Positions 51,801-60,156 of a stretch of DNA of 64,000 nt are shown here, one piece after another. This DNA comes from Parafrankia irregularis (GTDB lineage: Bacteria > Actinomycetota > Actinomycetes > Frankiales > Frankiaceae), in the NCBI RefSeq assembly GCF_001536285.1, contig NZ_FAOZ01000001.1, positions 1 to 64,000 of the forward strand, given 5' to 3'. Below the pieces are notes generated by a model, which saw only the letters and a list, made by a program, of their open reading frames with translations, was not told the origin of the DNA and did not search any database. The translations under genes and the position numbers were made by a program. Each line of letters begins with the position of its first letter. Within the stretch, counting starts at the first letter, position 1.

Positions 51801-53363
51801 GACATCCCGGCGCTGCAACGGCGCCTCGGCACGGCGACCGAGGAGAGCCAGCGGCTGGTGCTGGAGGTGGCCGGTCGATCGGCGCGGCTGGCGCTGGCGC
51901 GCAACCTCGGCTCCGAGCAGCGTCAGGCCCTGACCGGGTGGGTGCAGGCCCTGAGCCGGGTCGGGAAGGGCACCGGCCGGTTCGCCGGTCGGTGGCGGGC
52001 CGAGGCCCGTGCCCACATGACCGCGGCCATGGGCGCGGTCCCGGTCTGGATCATGCCGATCCATCGGGTGATGGAAAGCTTCGACCCGCGGGTCAACGAG
52101 CCCTTCGACGTCGTCATCGTCGACGAGTCCAGCCAGTGCGACGTGCTCTCCCTCGGCGTGCTGAGCCTGGGGCGCAAGGCCGTCGTCGTCGGCGACGACC
52201 AGCAGACCAGCCCGTCCGCCGTCGGCGTCCCGCGGGACAGGGTCTTCGCGCTGATCGAGAACCACCTGCCCGACGTGGCGCACCGCTCGCTGCTCGACGT
52301 CGAGGCGAGCCTCTACGACACCGCGGCCCGGGTGTTCCCGCGCACGGTCGTGCTCAAGGAGCACTTCCGCTGCCTGCCGGAGATCATCGGTTTCTCCAAC
52401 CGGTTCTACGACCAGCAGATCCTGCCGCTGCGCGAGACTCCGGAGATCACCGTCGGCCCGGCGCTGCGCCCGGTCCGCGTCGCCGGGGGCGGGCGGGCGT
52501 CGGGCCGGTTCGGCGATGCCAACGAGGTGGAGGCCGCCGCGGTGGTCGACCAGATCGTCGACTGCTGCGCCGACCCGGCCTACGCCGGCATGACGTTCGG
52601 TGTGGTGACCCTGCTTGGGTCCGGCCAGCCCCGGCTGATCGAGCACAGCCTGGTCGAGAAGCTCGGGGAGGAGGAGTACGTCCGCCGCCGGATCCGGGTG
52701 GGCGACCCCTACCAGTTCCAGGGCGACGAGCGCGATGTGATCTTCGTGTCCGTCGTCGCCGACGACAACCGCTCGGCGGCGACCCGGCGCCGTGACCTGC
52801 AACGGGTCAACGTCGCGGCGAGCCGGGCCCGCGACCAGCTCTGGGTGTTCCACACCGTCGCTCCGGAGACGCTGCGCGACGACGACGTCCGTCGCCAGCT
52901 CATCGAGTACATGTACGCCGCGCCCGCCGCCGAGGAGGTCACCCGCCTCGCGGACCGCTGCGAGAGCGAGTTCGAGCGGGCGGTGCTGCGCGAGATCCTC
53001 ACCCGCGGCTACCGGGTGCGCCCACAGCACCCGGTGGGGCGTTTCCGCATCGACCTGGTGGTCGAAGGCGACGGTACCCGGCTCGCCGTCGAATGTGACG
53101 GCGACCGCTACCACGGCCCGGAGCAGTGGGAGACCGACCTTCGCCGGCAGCGGATCCTGGAACGGCTCGGCTGGACGTTCTGGCGGATCCGCGGCTCGGA
53201 GTTCTACCGCCATCCGGGCCGGACTCTCGACGGCCTGTGGAAACAGCTCGACCAGCTGGGCATCCACCCGGCACCGGCCACACCCGCCGTGCCACCGGCC
53301 GCATCACCCGCCGATCCACCGGCGCCGGGGGCGTTCCCGGGGGCAGCAGCCGCCCTCGGTTAG
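48804..53363 (+). CDS. Large SF1 helicase with C-terminal Vsr/MTES_1575-type nuclease
   Basis: This protein has 1519 residues. The N-terminal about 400 residues are unassigned; they carry the WGHSLLSWRVP...HPLLITPVRV pattern usual before such helicases. Motif I is GPPGTGKSHT with Lys420. A 650-residue helical insert follows. Motif II is VDESSQCD (Asp1107, Glu1108). KEHFRCLPEIIGFSNRF, the motif V region DPYQFQGDERDVIFVS and motif VI RVNVAASRARDQLWVF complete a UPF1/DNA2-like SF1 helicase. Residues about 1390-1480 form a very-short-patch-repair-like nuclease, with Asp1417 and Glu1430-x-Asp1432 as active-site candidates. Single proteins with this layout occur in defence islands (DUF4011-helicase-Vsr type). 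Host defence is therefore the leading inference, with repair as the alternative. Confidence 0.88.
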   Translation: MPALDQVKSRSLRLLDYLAALATDLRGAPRRRLAEYDPFPVLPGDIPGAVPGDLPGRRAVRLGPGPSRESWLEVRKVALPDPPQIPRPLGAHLGDVAVRPDAPPRLPAGLRERAGAGEEDAETVIQAYERWKRDSWQPWAAACAARDLYERLFDLRLRHSHDTAGSQLVWGHSLLSWRVPAAGGEQAVVQHPLLITPVRVDVGQHDGVIRVLPDGPTSLETDPVRGLEAPGLHELPRLRDQVRTSPPDVWEPADLRRLHRQVAAPLGLDAAILPGPDLPQPGTNPCVVDTWALFLRPRPAAGARFYAELREAMAEREFLPEAVAAVVATESLVAQALGEALGGSFDGSSSSFGSFGELDGADGAGPADQDDRDGNYDDGWAATGRRLLMPLPTNDEQERVAVQLATARGVTVQGPPGTGKSHTIANLVCHLVAHGLRVLVTAQDEQALTVLQEKIPADLRHLSVAVLGASQAHIEQLRASVVEIQAAVGDIDLHREARLVDRLAIDLDAARSRTRALELELVELLRGEEREFDLPGGRLRAAGVSEWLASTAAELGLIPDRIDPVTAPPLPLDEIEELFALARRIPPAQAEAAGLDLPDPVALPGAAPLSALFERLDELDEEVSEGERLGLAPDAVDRLGAAGLAELRTELLAGAEVLRPLEEPWLDRLREQCAYSPRLAEFWQAQAGELAAAVAELHDLRGQLFGHRVGVPDTDPRTQLEQLDELRGRFAAGKSLPRFGGRDLRDYAEALLVDGYPPRTADDLDIVRAAIIGRIRVGTALGRYADVAEQLGAPGIPGPTGPTGPAGPNDDRGGSAASVFAPVPALDAVSGQLAAAVGWEAGQGRELAHRLVAVFREAPTRPTAADLVHHAGLLDLAEKRIAQQAARAELAGLTEHLRVGASTPAASPLWAELGDALDHRDTLRWAQALGSATRLRSARPEVERRAELAGRLAAVAPRWAARVLAEHGDRATCGDPGLLAELWRWRQAETWLADLHAGADIPALQRRLGTATEESQRLVLEVAGRSARLALARNLGSEQRQALTGWVQALSRVGKGTGRFAGRWRAEARAHMTAAMGAVPVWIMPIHRVMESFDPRVNEPFDVVIVDESSQCDVLSLGVLSLGRKAVVVGDDQQTSPSAVGVPRDRVFALIENHLPDVAHRSLLDVEASLYDTAARVFPRTVVLKEHFRCLPEIIGFSNRFYDQQILPLRETPEITVGPALRPVRVAGGGRASGRFGDANEVEAAAVVDQIVDCCADPAYAGMTFGVVTLLGSGQPRLIEHSLVEKLGEEEYVRRRIRVGDPYQFQGDERDVIFVSVVADDNRSAATRRRDLQRVNVAASRARDQLWVFHTVAPETLRDDDVRRQLIEYMYAAPAAEEVTRLADRCESEFERAVLREILTRGYRVRPQHPVGRFRIDLVVEGDGTRLAVECDGDRYHGPEQWETDLRRQRILERLGWTFWRIRGSEFYRHPGRTLDGLWKQLDQLGIHPAPATPAVPPAASPADPPAPGAFPGAAAALG

Positions 53364-53376
53364 CTACCCTCGGTTG

Positions 53377-53850
53377 ATGCCAGGCCACCCGTCATCGCTG
53401 CGCGTCAGGCTGCTGTGGGCAGCCATGTTCGCGCTGATGGCGCTGGTCGGCGCGGTGCCGAGCACGGCCCCGCTCCCGAGCGGGGCCGCCCTGGCACTGG
53501 CATCCGCGCCCGCGACGCCGACGGCAACGGCAACGCCGACGGCGCAGCGGCTGTCAGCGACGGAAGGTCTGGATCTCTCCGAACCGGCCGAGGCCGTCGC
53601 TCCGGCGGCACCGGGCCGCGCGGACATCCTGCGCTCCTGGCTCGACGCCAAACCTCCGGTGAGCAGCCAGCACCAGCGCGCCGACCATCAGGTTCCCGCG
53701 TTGGTCGCGGTGCTGTGCGCGCTCGCCGCCAGCTCGGCCTGGGTACGGGCACAGCGGGGCCCGCACGGGCGTGGGCCGCGTGACGCCGGTGGCGGCCCGG
53801 GCTCCCGTGGGCCGCCAGGCAGCCGACGCCGCGTCGAAGCGTCAGCCTGA
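53377..53850 (+). CDS. Hypothetical secreted or membrane protein
   Basis: This protein has 157 residues from ATG 53377, 13 bases after the helicase. A hydrophobic N-terminus (VRLLWAAMFALMALVGAVP) reads as a signal or anchor. It is followed by Ala/Thr/Pro repeats (ATPTATATPTA), a short ordered segment, a second membrane-like stretch (VPALVAVLCALAASSAWV) and a Gly/Arg-rich tail. No family is recognised. Its position suggests read-through from the helicase gene, not necessarily shared function. Confidence 0.5.
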   Translation: MPGHPSSLRVRLLWAAMFALMALVGAVPSTAPLPSGAALALASAPATPTATATPTAQRLSATEGLDLSEPAEAVAPAAPGRADILRSWLDAKPPVSSQHQRADHQVPALVAVLCALAASSAWVRAQRGPHGRGPRDAGGGPGSRGPPGSRRRVEASA

Positions 53851-54099
53851 CGCCGGATCCGGCGTCGCGTCACTTCGCACGCACAGCGAGGTGCCCACCC
53901 CTGAGCACAGGCCCCCGGGCCGCCTGCCAGATGCCCGCGGCCGCATGCCGCGCACACCTCTCGCGCACCTGCCGCGTCTCGCGCACCTGCCGCGCCATCC
54001 GTGCCATGTGAGCCATCCGTGCCTCTCGCGTTGTCCGCGGGAGTTCGCACGGGGATGAGCGCTGCCGCGGCCCGGAGCTCCCGATCACCAGGAGCCCAG

Positions 54100-54315
54100 A
54101 TGGATCCACAGTTCGAATGGGATCGACTGCTCGTCGCGGTCGCCCTGCTCAGCATCATGTTCATCATCCCGATGATCATCATCATTCGTGACCACCGGGC
54201 GGACCGCCGCCGCTTCGGCGAGGCGGCGACCAGCGCGCCGATCCGCTACACCGTGGACGGGCACCGCTACCGCGAGGGCTACCCACCGCCCGAGCCGGTC
54301 CGCACGCAGGCCTGA
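54100..54315 (+). CDS. Small single-pass membrane protein
   Basis: This protein has 71 residues from ATG 54100, which has GGAG 6 bases upstream. One strongly hydrophobic helix (LLVAVALLSIMFIIPMIIII) follows a short acidic N-terminus. The C-terminal 40 residues are charged and hydrophilic (RDHRADRRRFGEAA, DGHRYREGYPPP). No family is recognised. A strong hairpin follows its stop, which supports a real transcription unit. The 249 bases before it hold short GCGCACCTGCCGCG-type repeats and no gene. Confidence 0.6.
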   Translation: MDPQFEWDRLLVAVALLSIMFIIPMIIIIRDHRADRRRFGEAATSAPIRYTVDGHRYREGYPPPEPVRTQA

Positions 54316-54344
54316 GACCTGGCCTGGGACCGATCCCGCCGGCC

Positions 54345-54382
54345 GGTGTGGGCGGCGGCTCCGCGGAGCCGCCACCCACACC
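54345..54382. terminator. Bidirectional hairpin terminator
   Basis: GGTGTGGGCGGCGGCTCC and GGAGCCGCCACCCACACC pair over 17 of 18 positions around a 2-base loop, exactly between the ends of two converging genes. No T-run is present. Confidence 0.7.
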
Positions 54383-54388
54383 GCTCCA

Positions 54389-54805
54389 TCACGGAAAGTG
54401 GAAGGTCCGGGGATACAGCTGCGGCCGGATCGGCAGCATGAACGGGAAGGCGGAGCGGCGCGGCGGCCACTCGTCACGAACCCCGGTGCGCCACGACGGC
54501 CAGGCAACCGATCGTGCCTGCCGCAGGGAGACCGGACCGGGCGTCGGCGGCCGCTCCTGGAGCGGGGGCAGCGGGGAATCCGACCAGTCGACCCGCAGGC
54601 CACCGCAGCTCAGGCAGACCGGGCCGCTGCGCGGGGAAGGCACCGGCACGCCGTTGTGCCGGTAGACCTCCATGTAACCACCATCGTCCTCGAACCATCG
54701 AGCGACCGTGTACGAACGATGCCAGGTGCTGTGGCACCGGCGGCACCGGAAGTAGATCTCCTCGGTCGCGCTCTCGACATCCAGCACGTGGCGCTCGCCG
54801 GTCAT
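54389..54805 (-). CDS. Small zinc-ribbon protein
   Basis: This 138-residue protein has two Cys pairs, CRRC at about 21-24 and CLSC at about 64-67, consistent with a single zinc ribbon. The part between them has aromatic strands (HSTWHRSYTVARWFEDDGGYMEVYRHNG). The Pro/Arg-rich C-terminus is probably disordered. I recognise no family. It converges on the small membrane protein gene across a hairpin. Confidence 0.65.
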   Translation of the reverse strand: MTGERHVLDVESATEEIYFRCRRCHSTWHRSYTVARWFEDDGGYMEVYRHNGVPVPSPRSGPVCLSCGGLRVDWSDSPLPPLQERPPTPGPVSLRQARSVAWPSWRTGVRDEWPPRRSAFPFMLPIRPQLYPRTFHFP

Positions 54806-55003
54806 CTGCCGAGCCCTTCGTCCGCTTCGATGGGGTCAGGCCTGTCCTGACCGTGCCCCGCCACGGGCGCGCTAACCAGCCCCGGGTGATCGTCGAGTGG
54901 TGCGATCGACGTTCGCCCGGAAGTGCGGGCCCGGCCCGAAGGTGGGCCCCGGCGCTGGCCGGTTCCGTCGGTCGAGAGGACTTCCGTGATCAGACTTCCG
55001 TGA

Positions 55004-56227
55004 TCAGCGTTCGGGGTGCTGGTCACCGCCGACCGGGCGCACCTCGTCGACCAGGCCCCAGTCCGCCGCGACGGACGCGTCCAGGGCCCAGCCCGTCAGG
55101 GCCATGAACGCGGTGCGCTCGCGACCGACGCGCCGGACGATGCTCGACGTCCCACCCGCGCCCGGTACCAGGCCCATCGCCAGCTCGGGCAGGCGGAACG
55201 TGGTGGCCGGGTCGGCGACGACCCGCTCCGCGAACGCCGGGATCTCCACCCCGGCCCCGACACAGGTCCCGTGCACGTAGGCGGTGACGGGACGGCCGCA
55301 GCGCAGCAGCGCCAGCGGAATGCTGCGCGTGGTCCGCACCGCGTGGGCCCGCGCCGGATCCGGCAGCGTGCCGAACTCGGCGAGATCCCCGCCGCTGCAG
55401 AAGGTGCGCCCCGCCCCCCGCAGCCGCACCCGGGTGATGGACGGATCCGCCCCCGCCAGCGCGAACGCCGACACCAGCCCGTCACGGACGTCCCTGCTGA
55501 CCGCGTTGTGCACCCGCGGCCGGTTCAGGACGACCCACAGCTCGTCGCCGTCCCGCTCGACGAGCACCGCCGGGTCGGTCGTCGGGTCAGTCGCGGGCCG
55601 ACCCTCCCGGGCGGATGCCGGCCCGCCGGCCTCGGCCCGCCGGGCCGCGCGGCGTTCCCGCTCGGCGCGGTGCCCGGCCAGCCACGCCGCGAACTCAGGG
55701 CCGCCCTGCAGCGTCGAGTAGGTGAACGACTCGGCCACCACGGCGTCGTCCACATCGACACCCGCCGAGTAGCGCACCAGCTGCGCGAAGGCGACGGCCG
55801 CGGACGGCACCGCGCGCGCCGTCGCGGCGATCGCCGCGAGCGCGTCCGCGGTGGTCTGCCCCGGCCGCAGCGGGCCCACCCACGGCGCCGGCGGCGCGTT
55901 CTGCGGCGTCAGCAGGACGTCGAAGCCAGCGGACTCGACACCGGACGGCGCATCGGCCAGGTCCGCGGCGACACCGACGAGCACGCAGGGCAGCCGCCGG
56001 GCGAACGCGGCGACCTCGAGCGCCCGCGGACCGCACACCCGGACAGCCAACAGCGGCTCCCCCGTGAACGCCGCGAACATCTCCGGGTCGGCGCGCAGCA
56101 GGGACAGTGCCGTCTCGGGGTCCAACAGGCTGACCGGCGCCGCCCCGAGGGACAGCGAGTCGCCGGGGTCGGGCGGCATCGCCGCCACCGGAGGCCCACC
56201 GCCACCGTGTGTCTGATCCACGTCCAC
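55004..56227 (-). CDS. Enoyl-CoA hydratase/isomerase family protein with extra N-terminal domain
   Basis: This protein has 407 residues. The C-terminal 200 residues are a crotonase fold: the oxyanion-hole stretches TFCSGGDLAEFG and GTCVGAGVEIPAFA, and PELAMGLVPGAGGTSSI, with a candidate catalytic Glu. The first 190 residues form an additional domain (RVCGPRALEVAAFARRLPCVLVG; VAFAQLVRYSAGVDVDDAVVAESFTYSTLQGGPEFAAWL) not found in single-domain crotonases. It presumably acts on an acyl-CoA, whose identity is unknown. It starts at GTG 56227, or GTG 56221. It is divergent from the DUF3050 cluster by 290 bases. Confidence 0.82.
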   Translation of the reverse strand: MDVDQTHGGGGPPVAAMPPDPGDSLSLGAAPVSLLDPETALSLLRADPEMFAAFTGEPLLAVRVCGPRALEVAAFARRLPCVLVGVAADLADAPSGVESAGFDVLLTPQNAPPAPWVGPLRPGQTTADALAAIAATARAVPSAAVAFAQLVRYSAGVDVDDAVVAESFTYSTLQGGPEFAAWLAGHRAERERRAARRAEAGGPASAREGRPATDPTTDPAVLVERDGDELWVVLNRPRVHNAVSRDVRDGLVSAFALAGADPSITRVRLRGAGRTFCSGGDLAEFGTLPDPARAHAVRTTRSIPLALLRCGRPVTAYVHGTCVGAGVEIPAFAERVVADPATTFRLPELAMGLVPGAGGTSSIVRRVGRERTAFMALTGWALDASVAADWGLVDEVRPVGGDQHPER

Positions 56228-56517
56228 CGGACCACGTTAGGGCGCGGTTTGCGGCGACGGGAGGACTGCCGCCGGGTAGCGGCGGCCGGTGGCGGCCTGC
56301 TGGCGCAACGCTACCGGGACGCTACCCGCGACCGGGAACCTGCCGGCTACCGGCCAGCGCCGGTGGTCCACATCGCAGGTCAGCCGGCCGCAGGGCCCTT
56401 CCCGACGTCGACGGAGGTCGATGCGGGCCGACGGGTTCGGGCGTAGCGGCGCCGCGTGGCCCACCGCCGCGGTTCGGCCCATGTCGTGTTCCGGTACTTC
56501 CGAAGGGTTGATGACCC

Positions 56518-57315
56518 GTGCCGAGTCGCTATTCCTGGGGCGGCGCCCATCCGTCGATCGTCTGGCTGACCGCGGAGACAGCTCCGGTCCGCGACACCGT
56601 CCTCGCCCACCCGGTGTACGCCCGCCTGGTCAGCGCGGACGACGTCACCGCCTTCATGACCAGCCACGTCTTCGCGGTCTGGGACTTCATGTCGCTGCTG
56701 AAGTCCCTTCAGCGCACCCTGACCTGCGTCGACGTGCCGTGGACGCCGACCGCCCACCGCGCCTGCCGCCGGCTGATCAACGAGATCGTCCTCGTCGAGG
56801 AGAGTGACGAGTACGGCGGCTCCTACATCAGCCACTTCGAGCTCTACCTCGAGGCGATGGAGCAGGCGGGCGCCGACACCGGGCCGATCAGGAGGTTTCT
56901 CGACGAGCTCGCCGCGGGCACGCCGGTACCCGCCGCGATCACCCGGGCAGCGGTGCCGGCCCCGGCCGCCGCGTTCGTGCGGGCCACCTGGGACCTGCTA
57001 GCGACCGCTGCGCCGCATGCCCTGGCGGCCGCGTTCGCCTTCGGCCGCGAGGACCTGATCCCCGAGATGTTCACCCAGGTGCTGGCCGGCAACGTGGAGA
57101 TGGCCACCTTCCGCGACTATCTGGCCCGGCACGTCGCCGTCGACGGGGAGCAGCACACCCCGATGGCCATGGAGATGCTCGTCGCGCTGGCCGGCGACGA
57201 CCCGCGGCGCTGGCGGGAGTGCGCCGACGTGGTGCGGGGCTGCCTCCAGGCCCGCGCCGCGCTGTGGGACGGCATCGCCGCCACGCTCCCCGATCGACAG
57301 CCGGTGTCCCGATGA
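56518..57315 (+). CDS. DUF3050 protein, heme-oxygenase-like fold
   Basis: This 265-residue all-helical protein of the DUF3050 family begins HPVYARLVSADDVTAFMTSHVFAVWDFMSLLKSLQ. Candidate metal ligands are His50, Glu94/95, His106, Glu177 and a His205-x3-Asp209-x3-His213 motif (RHVAVDGEQH). This arrangement recalls heme-oxygenase-like diiron oxidases, although iron binding is unproven for this family. GTG 56518 has GAAGGG about 10 bases upstream. The stop overlaps the ligase start (ATGA), so the pair is translationally coupled. Within this cluster it could oxidise the substrate activated by the ligase. That is inference. Confidence 0.8.
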   Translation: MPSRYSWGGAHPSIVWLTAETAPVRDTVLAHPVYARLVSADDVTAFMTSHVFAVWDFMSLLKSLQRTLTCVDVPWTPTAHRACRRLINEIVLVEESDEYGGSYISHFELYLEAMEQAGADTGPIRRFLDELAAGTPVPAAITRAAVPAPAAAFVRATWDLLATAAPHALAAAFAFGREDLIPEMFTQVLAGNVEMATFRDYLARHVAVDGEQHTPMAMEMLVALAGDDPRRWRECADVVRGCLQARAALWDGIAATLPDRQPVSR

Positions 57316-59327
57316 TCGTCGCCCTGTTCGTCCTGCCTGGACTCGCCGCCGCCTACGTCGCCTTCGTCTGCGCATCGGTCGCGCTGCCCCGGCGACTGTG
57401 GCTCGCGCTGGGCCCGATGTCGCTGGAGCGGATCCCCGACCGGGCCGCGCGTCGGCATCGCGACCGGGTCCTGTTCACCAGCGACGAGCCCTGCACCTGG
57501 TCCCTGCCCGGTCCTGCTCCCGGTCCTCGTTTCGGGCCGCCCCCCGGCCCTGGTCCCGGTGCCGGTGCCGCGCCCGGCCCGGTCGCCTGGACGGCGCGGG
57601 ACATCCAGGCGACCGCCGGCCTGGTCGCGGCCGCGCTGCGCGCGCTCGGTCTGCGCCACGGGCAGCGGGTCGCCATCCTCAAACGGAACCATCTCGACAT
57701 TCACCTGCTGCACCTCGGCGTCGTGCGGGCCGGTGGCGTCGCCTGCCCCATGAACGGCGCGTTCGCCGCGGGCAAGGTCGCGCCCTACCTGCTCAACATC
57801 GACGCCCGGATCCTGTTCGCGGACGTCCCGACCCTGCTGCGGGTGCTGCGGGAGGGCGGAACGCCCGGCGGCGTCGACGCCGTCGTGCTCGTCGGGCGGG
57901 CCGCCGACGTCCCCGCGGCGGACGTGCGGGAACTGACCGCGGCGCTGGGTGGCGTCACGGCGGCCGCCGTCCACTGGATCGAGGACCTGCTCGCCGCGGC
58001 CGGCGAGCCCGCCGCCGCGGTCCACCGCGGACCCCGGGAGCCGCTCCTGCTGGTGCACACGTCCGGGACGACCGGGTTCCCCAAGGCCGTGATCCTGCGC
58101 AACGGTCCACAGTCCCGCGCCGTGCGGGGCTGGCTGTGCTACGTCCACGTCTCGCCGCGGCGTGACCGTGGGTATCTGGCCGTCCCGAACAACCACCAGG
58201 CGGTCATCCTCACCTTCAACTCGATGCTGCTGCTGGGGATCCGGGCGCACTGGACCACGGCGACCGGACGCGACTTCGACGCCCACCGCGTCGTCGAGGA
58301 GCTGGCCCGGGAGCGGTACACCGGCTTCTTCGGCTTCCCCATCACCTACACCCAGCTCAAGGAGGTGCCCCTCGCCGCCCATGACCTGCGTGCCATGCGG
58401 TTCTGGGCGAGCACCGCCGACGCCGCGCACGAGGAGATGATCCGGCCGTGCGTGCGGGTGGGTGGCACCTTCCGCCGGCTGGGACTGCCCATGCGCGGAT
58501 CCGTCTACCTCGACGCGCAGGGCTCCAGTGAGGTCGGGACCCCGTCGGTCCTGCGGTACTACTCGCCCGTCACCCGGCGATACGACCGCCGGATCGGCCG
58601 ACGGCACTCGGCTCCCTTCGGGCCGAAGGTGCGCATCGCGCGCGACGGCGTGCCGGTCGGCCGCGGGGAGGTGGGACGGCTCGAGGTACGTGGGAAGACG
58701 CTGTTCGAGGCCTACTGGAACAACCACTCCCTCACCTACGAGGCGGTCCGGGACGGCTGGTTCTTCACCGGGGACGTCGCCCGCTGGTCGGGTGGTCACG
58801 TCGTCCAGCTCGACCGCGAGGTCGATGTCATCCACACCGGTGACGGCGACGTCTACAGCCTGCCGATCGAGGAGCGCGTCCACCGACACAGTGCCGTGTT
58901 CGACGTCTGCGTCTACGGGGCGCGCCAGCCCGACGGAACGCAGCGGCCCGCCGCGGCGGTGGCCCTTCGGCCCGGCGTCGAGATCGGCGCCGAGCGGCTG
59001 CGGGAGGAACTGAACGCGCTGCTCAGCCCGGCGGAGGAGCTGGTCGCGCTGCAGATCATGCCGTGGTCGGAGTTCCCGATCGGTGTCACCGGCAAAACCC
59101 TCAAGCGGGAGTTCCGGGATGGGACGGAGCCGTCGCCGGTGCCCGAGGCGAACCGCCCGGTCACCTTGCGGACCTCCCCGCCGCCTCCGCCATCGTCCCC
59201 GCCGTCCCCGCTGGCGATGGCGGTCCCCGCAGCGGGTGCGGCCGCTGGGACCGCCCGGTCCGAGGGGGCCGTCTCGCCGGCCCAACCCGCCGGCCAAGCC
59301 CTCGTCGCCAGCAGGTCGGACCGGTGA
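57312..59327 (+). CDS. Membrane-anchored AMP-forming acyl-CoA synthetase-like ligase
   Basis: This 671-residue ANL-family adenylating enzyme has a hydrophobic N-terminal anchor (MIVALFVLPGLAAAYVAFVC), a Pro/Gly-rich loop at about 70-95, the P-loop-like VHTSGTTGFPKAVIL, the GDVARWSGGHVVQLDRE hinge region, and the C-terminal catalytic Lys in FPIGVTGKTLKREF. The layout matches fatty acyl-CoA ligases that adenylate a carboxylate. The C-terminal 60 residues are Pro/Ala-rich. It overlaps the DUF3050 gene at its start and the CMD gene at its end (GTGA), giving one transcript of coupled genes. Confidence 0.9.
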   Translation: MIVALFVLPGLAAAYVAFVCASVALPRRLWLALGPMSLERIPDRAARRHRDRVLFTSDEPCTWSLPGPAPGPRFGPPPGPGPGAGAAPGPVAWTARDIQATAGLVAAALRALGLRHGQRVAILKRNHLDIHLLHLGVVRAGGVACPMNGAFAAGKVAPYLLNIDARILFADVPTLLRVLREGGTPGGVDAVVLVGRAADVPAADVRELTAALGGVTAAAVHWIEDLLAAAGEPAAAVHRGPREPLLLVHTSGTTGFPKAVILRNGPQSRAVRGWLCYVHVSPRRDRGYLAVPNNHQAVILTFNSMLLLGIRAHWTTATGRDFDAHRVVEELARERYTGFFGFPITYTQLKEVPLAAHDLRAMRFWASTADAAHEEMIRPCVRVGGTFRRLGLPMRGSVYLDAQGSSEVGTPSVLRYYSPVTRRYDRRIGRRHSAPFGPKVRIARDGVPVGRGEVGRLEVRGKTLFEAYWNNHSLTYEAVRDGWFFTGDVARWSGGHVVQLDREVDVIHTGDGDVYSLPIEERVHRHSAVFDVCVYGARQPDGTQRPAAAVALRPGVEIGAERLREELNALLSPAEELVALQIMPWSEFPIGVTGKTLKREFRDGTEPSPVPEANRPVTLRTSPPPPPSSPPSPLAMAVPAAGAAAGTARSEGAVSPAQPAGQALVASRSDR

Positions 59328-60055
59328 CCGCGGCGCCGCCCGCCCAGAGCGGGGAGAGGACGGAGGAGCCGACTGCCGCGGCCACCGGTCGCGGGGGCCT
59401 CGGGGCTCGGGACCGGCACCTGGTGCGGCTCGTGTGCCTGGCGTCGTCCGGGGCCACCGAAGCGCTCGCCGCCAGGGTGCGCGAGGTCCTGGAGCGGGAG
59501 GAGATCGGCCTGGGCGATCTGCTGGAGTTCGTGCTGCACTACGCCGTCTACGCGGGCTGGCCGCGCGGATCCGAGCTCGAGGCGATCGTGCGGCTCCAGT
59601 GGGCGTCCGTGCACGGCGAGGGCTCGGAGCACCGGGCGACCTGGCCGGTGCTCGAGTCCGACACCCCGCTGAACGAGGAGACCACGCGGGAACGTGTTCG
59701 GGCGGGCGAGGAGGCGTTCCGCACGGTGAACCGCGTCGAGGCACCACGCCCGGACAGCCCCTTCGTCGAGGCCGGCATGCTCGCGTTCGTGTTCGGGCAC
59801 GTGTGGCGCAGACCGGGCCTGACCGTGCGCGAGCGCCGCCTCGTGGCGATCAGTGCCTGCGCGTCCGCGGGCGCGGTCCATCCGCTGCGGCACCACCTGC
59901 GCTCAGCCCTCGCCTCCTCGGACCTGTCCACCGCCGACCTGCGGGAGCTGATCGCGGAGATCGACGGCCAGGTGCCCGCCACCGCCACGGCCGCTCTGCG
60001 GGACGGGCTCCGAGACGGGCGGCCGGACAGGCCGCGCGGGCCCGACCACCGCTGA
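59324..60055 (+). CDS. Carboxymuconolactone decarboxylase family protein, no CxxC
   Basis: This protein has 243 residues from GTG 59324, overlapping the ligase stop. Two CMD-type helical units are seen: GARDRHLVRLVCLASSG...VREVLEREEIGLGDLLEFVLHYAVYAGWP and TVRERRLVAISACASAG...HHLRSALASSDLSTADLRELI. The CxxC pair of AhpD-type peroxidases is absent, so a lyase or isomerase role, as in gamma-carboxymuconolactone decarboxylase, is more likely. The last codons lie within the first unit of a 17-base tandem repeat. Confidence 0.85.
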   Translation: MTAAPPAQSGERTEEPTAAATGRGGLGARDRHLVRLVCLASSGATEALAARVREVLEREEIGLGDLLEFVLHYAVYAGWPRGSELEAIVRLQWASVHGEGSEHRATWPVLESDTPLNEETTRERVRAGEEAFRTVNRVEAPRPDSPFVEAGMLAFVFGHVWRRPGLTVRERRLVAISACASAGAVHPLRHHLRSALASSDLSTADLRELIAEIDGQVPATATAALRDGLRDGRPDRPRGPDHR

Positions 60056-60107
60056 GGCCCGATCACCACTGAGGCCCGACCACCACTGAGGCCCGACCAC
60101 CACTGAC
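60040..60107. repeat. Four tandem 17-bp repeats
   Basis: Four units of GCCCGACCACCACTGAG with one or two changes lie end to end at 60040, 60057, 60074 and 60091. The first unit supplies the final codons and stop of the CMD gene. Each unit contains TGA, so unit gain or loss would not extend the protein. Confidence 0.9.
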
Positions 60108-60156
60108 GAAACTCCGCCAGGCCCCTGACCAGAAACCATCTTGAGGAGAGCCCGCC

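Noticed and set aside
49299-53267. A 1322-codon open frame on the minus strand opposite the helicase gene
   Set aside because: Its translation has no domains and is rich in His, Gln, Arg and Gly in the pattern of antisense to a high-GC gene. The plus-strand protein has clear helicase and nuclease motifs.
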